Of a stretch of DNA of 22,823 nucleotides, positions 16,158-22,101 are shown one piece after another. Every line of letters begins with the position of its first letter. Positions within the stretch are counted from its first letter, which is position 1. The stretch is taken from positions 1 through 22,823 of the forward strand of contig JAUPWA010000054.1 of NCBI GenBank assembly GCA_030916835.1, written 5' to 3'. The position numbers and the translations under genes are program-made. This stretch comes from Patescibacteria group bacterium. GTDB lineage: Bacteria > Patescibacteriota > Minisyncoccia > Phycocordibacterales > SBAW01. A model generated the notes under the pieces. The model was not told the origin of the DNA. It worked only from the letters and a program-made list of their open reading frames with translations, and did not search any database.

Positions 16158-17045
16158 GTGTCTGACTCAATTTCCACTAACTACAGCGTTTTGCGTAATG
16201 CAGTATTACACAGAGAGCCGTTTAATGGTCGCTGCTTCCAAATCCTTTACTTTGGGAAAAGATTTGGCCATAACTCTGCTGCAAACTGGTCGTTGAGAGG
16301 AATATCACTAACGCACACGAACGCAGAACTAGCTGAGCGTTTACAAGTAATTTGTGAGGAACTCGAACTTTCGGGGATATTCGCTCCAACTCCAAGTTTT
16401 AACGCAAATCACTCGCACTGGAACAGGCTGATACATGCTATTGAAATTGCTCCGAGAAAATACGTCTACCGTAACCCAACGGAACCCGCAGACGTTATCA
16501 CCATCTCTCCCAACCAGGCGATGATGATTAGCCCGGGCAACTGTACCATCATGGTTGCTCGCAACAACATCAGCAAAAACTTGGTTGTCGCGCACCTCTC
16601 ACGAAACGGTTGCATCGACATGGGCGAAATTATGTGCAATAAACCTTCGCTCTTGAATGGCGGAGTTGTTTACACCGTCCTGCAGACGCTTGGAGTAACG
16701 TCAGACCCTTCAAATCTACAAGTATGGCTTTATGGAGCTCCAAATCGATTCTTCCACCCACAGAATGGAGACTTGAAGGAGGTAAACGACAAAATCTACA
16801 AATGGGTGCTAGAACGTGTTGGAAAAGATCATCCCCAACTGCCGAGCATCCTTCCTCTTGAGGAAAAAGGCTTCTCGCTTAATCTTCCCCATCTGGCAGC
16901 GGCGCAATTAGCGGGCGTTGGTGTGCCTCCAAATAATATCCATCTTGATGATGCTTATTGGAAAAACGAAGAGCTTGTGTGGCTCGAAGGAAGGCCTGGC
17001 GCACCACGCAACCTATGTATCGTGGTAAACCGATTCGCCTACTGA
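16158..17045 (+). CDS. divergent YfiH/PgeF-like (laccase-domain) protein
   Basis: A 295-residue cytosolic protein I place tentatively in the YfiH (laccase-domain, PgeF-like) superfamily. Known members are multicopper polyphenol oxidase- or purine nucleoside-cleaving proteins, and PgeF edits peptidoglycan precursors. The match rests on the order of motifs. NANHSH could hold the first metal-binding His, SPGNCTIMVA the Cys (ADC in the family), and LVVAHLSRNG the second His (AHAGWRG in the family). LNLPHLAAAQLAGVGVPPNN then resembles the family's late helix, followed by ENLVW-like and IVVNR-like final strands. The three putative ligands are kept, but the surrounding consensus is strongly changed. 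The frame runs upstream to 15831 through rsmI, but the GTG at 16158 has a good ribosome binding site. A strong terminator follows, so the gene is probably a single unit. An unrelated family remains possible. Confidence 0.55.
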   Translation: MSDSISTNYSVLRNAVLHREPFNGRCFQILYFGKRFGHNSAANWSLRGISLTHTNAELAERLQVICEELELSGIFAPTPSFNANHSHWNRLIHAIEIAPRKYVYRNPTEPADVITISPNQAMMISPGNCTIMVARNNISKNLVVAHLSRNGCIDMGEIMCNKPSLLNGGVVYTVLQTLGVTSDPSNLQVWLYGAPNRFFHPQNGDLKEVNDKIYKWVLERVGKDHPQLPSILPLEEKGFSLNLPHLAAAQLAGVGVPPNNIHLDDAYWKNEELVWLEGRPGAPRNLCIVVNRFAY

Positions 17046-17057
17046 TAGCATGAAACT

Positions 17058-17096
17058 GCCGGCCCCCGACTTCGGGGTGCCGGCGCTTTTTCTTTT
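17058..17096 (+). terminator. intrinsic terminator of the YfiH-like gene
   Basis: GCCGGCCCCC pairs with GGGG-T-GCCGGC (17058-17067 with 17074-17084, one bulged T) around the loop GACTTC. It is followed by a U-rich stretch, ttttt-c-tttt, at 17087-17096. It starts 13 bp after the TGA of the upstream gene and lies ahead of the Mur ligase gene. Confidence 0.85.
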
Positions 17097-17123
17097 ATAA
17101 GGAGGCGGTGGTAGTATGCTCAT

Positions 17124-18554
17124 ATGCAGTACAAGAAGGCTCATTTTATAGGCATCGCCGGTAAAGGCATGAGCGCCACGGCGCTCCTTTTGCGCCAAAT
17201 GGGGGTCGAGATTAGTGGCTCGGATGCTGGTTTTTATCCGCCTGTGAGCACCTATCTCCAAAACGCAGGCATCCTGTTTAGTGAAGGATACAAGGCCGAG
17301 AACATTCCCCCAGATGCGGACATTATCATCATCGGCAAAAACGCCAAGCTTGTGCCTGAAGAAAACGAAGAGGTCGCAGCCGCTTTTGCATGGCAGGCGG
17401 GCCTGCCCGCCATACGGCGAGTCAAATCATTTCCTGATATTTTAGAAGAGCTCACACGCAGCAAAGAGACCCTAGTGGTCGCGGGCTCGTACGGCAAGTC
17501 GACCTCAACCGCGCTTTTAGCGTGGTGCCTCAAAGAGGCTGGCAAAGACCCGAGCTATTTTATTGGCGAAGTAACCAAAGGGTTTGAGCAGTATGCCCAC
17601 CTTGGGCAGGGCAATGTATTCGTACTTGAGGGTGATGAATATCCATCCGCCAACTGGGACCCGACATCAAAATTTTTACACTACAACGCCAAAAATGTGC
17701 TGCTGACCTCGGCGACGCATGACCATGTGAACGTGTATCCCACGCACGAAGACTACCTGAAACCATTTCGCCAACTCCTTGCTTCCCTACCAAAAGACGG
17801 GCTTTTGGTCGCCAGCACAGAGCGGTTTGCAGGACAACTTGCGAGCGAGTGTGCTGCGCCAACAATTTCTTATGGGCTGACCACCGGTCAGTGGCACGCT
17901 GCAAACATAGTCCACGACACCACAACCACATTTGATCTTATGCACGAAGATGAAAAAGTGGCGACGTTTTCAACCACCTTACTTGGTGACCATAATATCG
18001 AAAATATTGTTGGCATCAGCGCACTACTCCTCACCAAAAAACTCCTTACCCCACAAGAGCTTGCGGAAGGTGTAGCGAGTTTTCAAGGCGTAAAGCGCCG
18101 ACTTGAGCTCTTGTCGCACTCACGCGTGCCAGTGTACGAAGGTTTTGGTTCATCCTACGAAAAAGCGCGTAGCGCCATGGAGGCGGTTGCGAAACACTAT
18201 CCTGGCCGTCGCCTTGTCGTCATCTTTGAGCCGCACACCTTCTCTTGGCGTAATCGCGACGCTCTGGCGTGGTACGACAGTGTATTTAGAGAAGCTGCAA
18301 AGGTCTATATCTATGAGCCTGCCTCGCAGGGCGCTGCGACGCACGCCCAAGTAACACAAGAGGAGATAGTAGAGCGCGTCCGTGCTGCTGGGCTAGACAC
18401 CACCGCCATACATGATGAAACGAGTGCTCTTGAGTTACTTCGAAACGATCTGAAAGCTGAGGATGTTATACTGCTGCTCACTTCGGGTGATTTGGGCGGT
18501 TTGATAGTAAGTACACCAACATTAGTAGAAGAGTTATTCCCTCTAGCAGAATGA
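17124..18554 (+). CDS. Mur ligase family protein (Mpl/MurC-like, divergent)
   Basis: A 476-residue ATP-dependent ligase of the Mur family; relatives join amino acids or peptides to UDP-MurNAc in peptidoglycan synthesis or recycling. It starts with the MurC/Mpl N-terminal fold (AHFIGIAGKGMSATALLLRQ). The P-loop is GSYGKST at 121-127, where most relatives have GTHGKT. EGDEYPSANWDPTSKFLHY (from residue 169) follows the Mpl pattern. HNIENIVGISA and FQGVKRRLE (from 320) are typical of Mpl/MurC. The C-terminal DDFAHHPT motif of Mpl is replaced by EGFGSSYE (339-346), while IFEPHTFSWRNR follows the usual strand. ATG 17124 is the only possible start because a TAG lies in frame at 17112. AAGGAGG at 17099-17105 is too far for a normal ribosome site. 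It overlaps the next gene by 4 bp. The substrate is uncertain. Confidence 0.85.
   Translation: MQYKKAHFIGIAGKGMSATALLLRQMGVEISGSDAGFYPPVSTYLQNAGILFSEGYKAENIPPDADIIIIGKNAKLVPEENEEVAAAFAWQAGLPAIRRVKSFPDILEELTRSKETLVVAGSYGKSTSTALLAWCLKEAGKDPSYFIGEVTKGFEQYAHLGQGNVFVLEGDEYPSANWDPTSKFLHYNAKNVLLTSATHDHVNVYPTHEDYLKPFRQLLASLPKDGLLVASTERFAGQLASECAAPTISYGLTTGQWHAANIVHDTTTTFDLMHEDEKVATFSTTLLGDHNIENIVGISALLLTKKLLTPQELAEGVASFQGVKRRLELLSHSRVPVYEGFGSSYEKARSAMEAVAKHYPGRRLVVIFEPHTFSWRNRDALAWYDSVFREAAKVYIYEPASQGAATHAQVTQEEIVERVRAAGLDTTAIHDETSALELLRNDLKAEDVILLLTSGDLGGLIVSTPTLVEELFPLAE
17391..17412. repeat. degenerate GC palindrome inside the Mur ligase gene
   Basis: Twenty-two bases (TGGCAGGCGGGC followed by CTGCCCGCCA) are reverse-complementary at 18 of 22 positions and resemble the CCTGCC/GGCAGG palindromes at 12911 and 20175. 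They encode WQAGLPA, where the alignment I remember for Mpl is slightly shorter. Relationship to the repeat family is a guess. Confidence 0.3.
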
Positions 18555-19300
18555 GATTCTTTTCCAGTGAAGTTGCTCACAACTACAGCACCTACACGTT
18601 TGCCTACGCACAGTATGCCAAGCTTGAGCCCGGCGACCACATAAGCGAAGCATACGCAAAAGGCTACCTCCCCTACAGCGGATCAAAAGGCGCGCAACAT
18701 CTCCTGTATATGGCGCGCAGCGCCCGAGTGCTTCTTACAGAATTTCATCTTACGAGCGAGAACCGCCGTATTGCAAAAAAATTTGACGGTCGTTTTGCCA
18801 AAGAGCGCATCGCGCTTGCGGTTTTTGAAGCTGACGAAGCATTTTATACGTTTTGCCTCGACTATTTTAAAAATCGCCATGGCAGCGCCACTATGCCGCG
18901 CGAGCGTTTTGAGCACATCCTTCACAGTGGGTGTATTTCGCACATTATCACCTATCGATTTGAAGGTATGCCGGTGGCCTACGTGTTTGAAATGCGTGAA
19001 GGCACAGCTGCACATTATTGGTTTTCTTTTTATGAGCTCTCACTTGTACAGCAGTCACTGGGGCTATGGCTCATGCTCGACTGCGTCCGAGAAGCGCACG
19101 CAGATGGATTAGAACACTACTACCTTGGTACGGTGTACGGCGAAAAAGCTCTCTACAAAACAAACTTCGAGCCCTTAGAGTGGTGGGATGGTAGCGTATG
19201 GCAGCATGATATAAAACTCTTGCGTGAGCGCGGGCACAGCGACAGCAGCCGTATCGTACAGCTTATGGACTCGTGGAAAAAGCACGAGAGCTTCTTTTAG
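18551..19300 (+). CDS. aminoacyl-tRNA-protein transferase-like GNAT protein
   Basis: A 249-residue protein resembling bacterial Leu/Arg-tRNA-protein transferases (Bpt/Ate1 group), a GNAT fold that takes an amino acid from aminoacyl-tRNA. Matching parts are AYAKGYLPYSG (family GFRRSG-like loop), ENRRIAKKF, YTFCLDYFKNRHG (family YxxYxxxRH), ISHIITYRFEGMPVAYVFEM, HYWFSFYE...SLGLWLMLDCVREA, and HYYLGTVYGEKALYKTNFEP (family YLGYWI...KMxYKxxFxP). The N-terminal Cys residues that often bind metal or support substrate recognition in the family are absent. The gene begins inside the stop of the Mur ligase gene (ATGA, 18551-18554), so the two are almost surely co-translated. This pairing suggests action on a peptidoglycan precursor rather than N-end rule degradation (inference). 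Its stop overlaps the convergent aminotransferase by 4 bp. Confidence 0.72.
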   Translation: MRFFSSEVAHNYSTYTFAYAQYAKLEPGDHISEAYAKGYLPYSGSKGAQHLLYMARSARVLLTEFHLTSENRRIAKKFDGRFAKERIALAVFEADEAFYTFCLDYFKNRHGSATMPRERFEHILHSGCISHIITYRFEGMPVAYVFEMREGTAAHYWFSFYELSLVQQSLGLWLMLDCVREAHADGLEHYYLGTVYGEKALYKTNFEPLEWWDGSVWQHDIKLLRERGHSDSSRIVQLMDSWKKHESFF

Positions 19301-20130
19301 TAGTGCTCGATATACTCCTCGAACTTCTGCATCACATCTTTTGTAATAGGCCCCGGCACACCAGCACCAATGGTATGGTCACCGAGCTTCACCACTGGCA
19401 CAACGTCTTTAAAGCTCGAGGTAATAAACGCCTCATCCGCGGCTAGAGCTTCCTCGATAGTAATATCACGCTCTTCGGTTGGATATACCTTGCTCGCCAC
19501 CTCAAGGGCAACCTTGCGCGTGATGCCGCCTAGTATGTTTTCTTTTGGTGTTACCACTGTGCCATTTTTAACGATAAAAAAGTTACTGGTCGCCGCTTCC
19601 AGCACCTTACCCTCTGCGGTGTACAAAATTTCAAGCGCGCCAGCTTTTTTGCGCTCTGCTTGCAAAAGCACCGCCTGGATATAGTTAGTTGTCTTTAATT
19701 TTGGGAATTGACGCTGATGGTCAAACAGCATGAGCGAGCAGCCCTCAGTAAAATATTTTTGATCGAGTGGTACAAACTCCTCAACCAAAATATAAAACGT
19801 TGGTTTCGTGCCATCATATTCAATACCACCAATCGCTTCACCACCAGTGAGAATGAGGCGCACGACCGCGTCTTTGTACCCATTGCGCGTCGCCAATTCG
19901 AGGATCACTGTTTTAATCTCCTCAGCGCTTGCAGGAATAGTGAGGAATAACTCTCCTGCCGAGCGCACGAAGCGCTCCATATGATCTTCAAATCGAAACG
20001 GCGTACCATTTCGCACGACCAACGCCTCGTATATTCCAAACCCGCGCAAAAGCCCAACATCATACACACCCACCCTCGCCTCACTAAGTGGCACAATTTC
20101 TCCGTTTAGATAACAAAAGGCTGGTTTCAT
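19297..20130 (-). CDS. class IV PLP aminotransferase (D-amino acid / branched-chain type)
   Basis: A 277-residue fold-type IV pyridoxal-phosphate enzyme. Lys146 in KLKTTNY is the expected Schiff-base lysine, and Glu178 in VLEAATSNFF binds the pyridine nitrogen. YDVGLLRGFGIYEAL near the N-terminus and the NILGGITRKV loop complete the pattern. Length fits D-alanine aminotransferase (about 280) slightly better than branched-chain enzymes (about 300). The sequence does not separate Dat, IlvE and aminodeoxychorismate lyase. If it is Dat-like it would make D-Glu or D-Ala for the cell wall, consistent with the Mur ligase next door. The gene lies about 100 bp downstream of tRNA-Leu on the same strand, with a broken tRNA copy between them, and may be read from the tRNA promoter. 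Confidence 0.9.
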   Translation of the reverse strand: MKPAFCYLNGEIVPLSEARVGVYDVGLLRGFGIYEALVVRNGTPFRFEDHMERFVRSAGELFLTIPASAEEIKTVILELATRNGYKDAVVRLILTGGEAIGGIEYDGTKPTFYILVEEFVPLDQKYFTEGCSLMLFDHQRQFPKLKTTNYIQAVLLQAERKKAGALEILYTAEGKVLEAATSNFFIVKNGTVVTPKENILGGITRKVALEVASKVYPTEERDITIEEALAADEAFITSSFKDVVPVVKLGDHTIGAGVPGPITKDVMQKFEEYIEHY

Positions 20131-20153
20131 TCCCTAGTTATACACGATTTTTA

Positions 20154-20215
20154 GTGGGCATGGGGAGGACGCGACCTGCCTGCCGGCAGGCAGGACTCCC
20201 AAGGATTGCTCCGTA
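20154..20215 (-). pseudogene. broken 3' copy of tRNA-Leu interrupted by a 20-bp palindrome
   Basis: The stretch repeats the 3' part of the intact tRNA-Leu 76 bp away. Bases 20154-20167 equal 20230-20243 (14 of 14), and 20195-20212 equal 20250-20267 (18 of 18), with similarity continuing to about 20215. It covers the acceptor 3' strand, T-arm, variable arm and part of the anticodon stem, but has no 5' half, so it cannot form a tRNA. The T-loop is split between its first and second T by CCTGCCTGCCGGCAGGCAGG. Otherwise the loop differs by one substitution and one extra C. Confidence 0.85.
20175..20194. repeat. 20-bp perfect palindrome CCTGCCTGCCGGCAGGCAGG
   Basis: A perfect palindrome sitting exactly in the T-loop of the broken tRNA-Leu copy. 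Nineteen of its bases recur in the core of the element at 12910-12929. The comparison with the intact tRNA shows both boundaries of the insertion, with no target duplication. Confidence 0.85.
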
Positions 20216-20230
20216 TAATTTTAAACTGAG

Positions 20231-20313
20231 TGGGCATGGGGAGACTCGAACTCCCAAGGATTGCTCCATACGCTTCTGAGACGTACGCGTATACCAAATT
20301 CCGCCACATGCCC
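20231..20313 (-). tRNA. trnL(CAG): tRNA-Leu (anticodon CAG)
   Basis: The 83-nt minus-strand sequence folds as a class II tRNA. Acceptor GGGCATG pairs with CATGCCC, the D-stem is GCG/CGC, and the anticodon arm TACGT-CTCAGAA-GCGTA has anticodon CAG for CUG codons. A 13-nt long variable arm has a GGA/TCC stem, and the T-arm is GGGAG-TTCGAGT-CTCCC. The discriminator is A, as expected for leucine. No CCA is encoded; it must be added enzymatically. Confidence 0.95.
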
Positions 20314-20322
20314 AACGGGCAC

Positions 20323-20331
20323 ACTATAGCA
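20323..20331 (-). promoter_or_regulatory. extended -10 promoter for tRNA-Leu
   Basis: The minus strand reads TGCTATAGT, an extended -10, ending 9 nt before the mature tRNA 5' end at 20313. This leaves only a few bases of 5' leader. No clear -35 is present. The same TGCTATAnT form occurs before the ATPase gene (14991-14999). Confidence 0.5.
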
Positions 20332-20374
20332 AGGTACGCTTCACGAAGCTAGCGGAGCCGTGTACTATCGAGGC

Positions 20375-21394
20375 ATGAAAGCTTACAGGGGAGTTGCTGC
20401 GTTTGGATTCATCTGTATATTCCTTGCGATTGCAGGATTGTTGGTGCCGCAAAACAGAAGCGCACCTGTAGACATAGCTTCTTACGCACTCTCGTCTCAG
20501 GCACCCCTCACACTCATCACTGAACCAGAAAAAGGGTACACATTCATTGTCGACCAGATAGCACAAGCCCAAAAAAGTGTCGATCTTGTTATATATAAAA
20601 TTGAAGACCCTAAAGTGCTCCAAGCACTCGTTGACGCACACAATCGCAACATTTCAGTACGAGTCATGCTTGAAGATATAACTGCATTTGGTAAACGCCC
20701 CAATCAGACAGCGTTTGATTTTTTAGAACAACACCACGTACCTGTTGCCTGGTCGCCAAATCATTTCCCCCTCACCCATCAGAAGACACTTATATTCGAC
20801 AGCAAGCGTGCGCTACTCATGACTTTTAATTTAACACCACAATACTACGCATCTAGCCGCGACTTTGCCATACTCGACGAAGATCCTAGCGATGTAGCAG
20901 CAATACAAGCAACATTTAACTCAGATTGGAGCAAGCGGAAAGAAATTACACAAATTGGTAACAATCTTGTCTGGAGCCCAGGCTCAGCACAAACGCTCAT
21001 TTCTCTTATTGCATCCGCTTCAACAACACTCGATATATACAATGAAGAGATGGCTGATCCGCGCATAGTGGAAGCTCTTAAAGAAGCATCCGCGCGCGGT
21101 GTTTTAGTACGAGTACTTATGACCTACGCAACCTCATGGAAAGATGAGCTCGAAACCTTACGAGAAGCGGGCGTTATGGTACGAACATACGCTTCAAGCG
21201 CAAAGTTGTACATTCATGCAAAACTTATCATAGCAGATACCCACACGGTGTTTATCGGCTCAGAAAACTTTTCATCACAGTCACTCGACAGAAACCGTGA
21301 GCTCGGCATCCTTTTGGTACGCCCCGACATACTTTCTTCTCTAGAAACTACATTCGAGCATGATTGGCAGCACGCTCGTCCATTTACTCACTAA
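20375..21394 (+). CDS. membrane-anchored phospholipase D-family protein
   Basis: A 339-residue protein with two HKD-type motifs, the mark of the PLD superfamily (phospholipases, cardiolipin synthases, nucleases). Motif one is HQKTLIFD with His135, Lys137 and Asp142; motif two is HAKLIIAD with His281, Lys283 and Asp288, followed by GSENFSSQSLDRNRELG. The first motif lacks the usual GSxN after it (MTFNLTP instead). One N-terminal hydrophobic segment (about residues 7-24) is likely a signal anchor, putting the catalytic part outside the membrane. I chose ATG 20375; an in-frame GTG at 20360 adds five residues and cannot be excluded. No clear Shine-Dalgarno sequence is at a useful distance. It stands alone between tRNA-Leu and the convergent NUDIX gene (14-bp gap). 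Nuclease and phosphatidyl-transferase roles are both possible. Confidence 0.9.
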   Translation: MKAYRGVAAFGFICIFLAIAGLLVPQNRSAPVDIASYALSSQAPLTLITEPEKGYTFIVDQIAQAQKSVDLVIYKIEDPKVLQALVDAHNRNISVRVMLEDITAFGKRPNQTAFDFLEQHHVPVAWSPNHFPLTHQKTLIFDSKRALLMTFNLTPQYYASSRDFAILDEDPSDVAAIQATFNSDWSKRKEITQIGNNLVWSPGSAQTLISLIASASTTLDIYNEEMADPRIVEALKEASARGVLVRVLMTYATSWKDELETLREAGVMVRTYASSAKLYIHAKLIIADTHTVFIGSENFSSQSLDRNRELGILLVRPDILSSLETTFEHDWQHARPFTH

Positions 21395-21408
21395 GCACAA
21401 CAAACAGC

Positions 21409-21822
21409 TTATATTTGTAAGAACCGCTGTAGAGCATTTCTGTAGTCGTCCCAAATATCCAACACCTCAATTTCCTCTTTGCCTACCCATCGAATTTCTT
21501 CGACCTCATCTGGCGGCATAACAAGCTCGGCGTGATCATCGGTAAGCGTTGCCGCATATACAACAACAAAGTGCGGCTCATTCGTTTTCTTTAGCACAAA
21601 GGTGCCAATGTCTATTGGCGCGCCAACGCTCACATCGACACTCAACTCCTCTTTGAGCTCACGGGCCAAACCTGCGCGCGGCTCCTCTCCTGCGTGTAGG
21701 CGCCCACCGGGCAACTCCCACGTTTGTCGCCCATGATTACGCAAAAGCAAAATTTTTCCACCGTGTTCGATTATCGCCTTTTGCGCTACACGACCAACAA
21801 AATTTAGCGAATCATCTTCCAT
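21409..21822 (-). CDS. NUDIX hydrolase
   Basis: A 137-residue NUDIX-fold protein; the family hydrolyses nucleoside diphosphates linked to other groups, often in nucleotide sanitation. The Nudix box is GGRLHAGEEPRAGLARELKEELSV: Gly-x5-Glu-x7-Arg-Glu-Leu-x-Glu-Glu is intact, while the final Gly is Ser. The preceding KILLLRNHGRQTWELPG is typical. Substrate is not predictable. ATG 21822 is the only plausible start and is separated from the mature 3' end of tRNA-Ile (21824) by a single base. No Shine-Dalgarno sequence can exist outside the tRNA, so translation is either leaderless after tRNA processing or depends on an unprocessed transcript. Confidence 0.92.
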   Translation of the reverse strand: MEDDSLNFVGRVAQKAIIEHGGKILLLRNHGRQTWELPGGRLHAGEEPRAGLARELKEELSVDVSVGAPIDIGTFVLKKTNEPHFVVVYAATLTDDHAELVMPPDEVEEIRWVGKEEIEVLDIWDDYRNALQRFLQI

Positions 21823-21823
21823 G

Positions 21824-21896
21824 TGCGGGCACTAGGGGTCGAACCTAGGACCTTTCGAGTATCAGTCGAATGCTCTACCAACTGAGCTATGCCCGC
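21824..21896 (-). tRNA. trnI(GAT): tRNA-Ile (anticodon GAT)
   Basis: The 73-nt minus-strand sequence folds canonically. Acceptor GCGGGCA pairs with TGCCCGC, and the D-arm is GCTC-AGTTGGTA-GAGC. The anticodon arm TTCGA-CTGATAC-TCGAA has anticodon GAT, followed by AGGTC. The T-arm is CTAGG-TTCGACC-CCTAG, and the discriminator is A. CCA is not encoded; the next bases are C, then the ATG of the NUDIX gene. Confidence 0.96.
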
Positions 21897-21909
21897 GAGT
21901 GAGGGTTAC

Positions 21910-21931
21910 AAATGAAAGTTTACTTTCATTT
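21910..21931. promoter_or_regulatory. perfect 10-bp inverted repeat upstream of tRNA-Ile
   Basis: AAATGAAAGT (21910-21919), a 2-base centre TT, then ACTTTCATTT (21922-21931). It lies 14 bp before the 5' end of tRNA-Ile, where a promoter is expected. A 2-nt loop is too tight for an RNA hairpin, so it looks more like a protein-binding operator. No regulator is visible. Confidence 0.45.
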
Positions 21932-21942
21932 GGCACGAACGA

Positions 21943-21977
21943 GCGGGGATATCGAGCAAAGCGAAGATATGTCCCGC
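21943..21977. repeat. imperfect hairpin repeat
   Basis: GCGGG-g-ATATC (21943-21953) can pair with GATAT-gt-CCCGC (21966-21977) around the loop GAGCAAAGCGAA. It lies in the 205-bp gap between tRNA-Ile and the SpeD-like gene. Apart from this and the repeat at 21910, I see only a candidate promoter in that gap. Confidence 0.4.
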
Positions 21978-22032
21978 ATGAGCGCCATACTACCAAAAAA
22001 AATCCGTTATGCACAGACCCTCTAGAATTATA

Positions 22033-22062
22033 TTGCTTTGCGGTATCTCAACCCTGTATAGT
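22033..22062 (+). promoter_or_regulatory. candidate promoter of the SpeD-like gene
   Basis: TTGCTT at 22033-22038 and TATAGT at 22057-22062 with an 18-nt spacer resemble -35 and -10 boxes, giving a leader of about 33 nt before ATG 22102. The A+T-rich surroundings make chance matches likely. Confidence 0.35.
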
Positions 22063-22101
22063 GATATTCTCTATTGATAATAAGAATATATTCATTAAAA
22101 A

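Noticed and set aside
1803..17045. Alternative genetic code with UGA read as Gly
   Set aside because: UGA occurs at gene ends in overlapping ATGA junctions and after complete domains, and never inside a recognised domain.
18464..18472. TGTTATACT, an extended -10 look-alike near the end of the Mur ligase gene
   Set aside because: It lies inside conserved coding sequence with no -35, and the downstream gene is already coupled by a 4-bp overlap.
12911..20194. Repeats considered as a CRISPR array
   Set aside because: The copies are single, palindromic, thousands of bases apart and inside genes; there are no regular spacers and no cas genes.
21912..22025. A 37-codon frame (MKVYFHLARTSGD...) with a GAGGG six bases before its ATG
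   Set aside because: It is short, lies across two inverted repeats and shows no recognisable family; the apparent ribosome site and start may be part of the palindrome.
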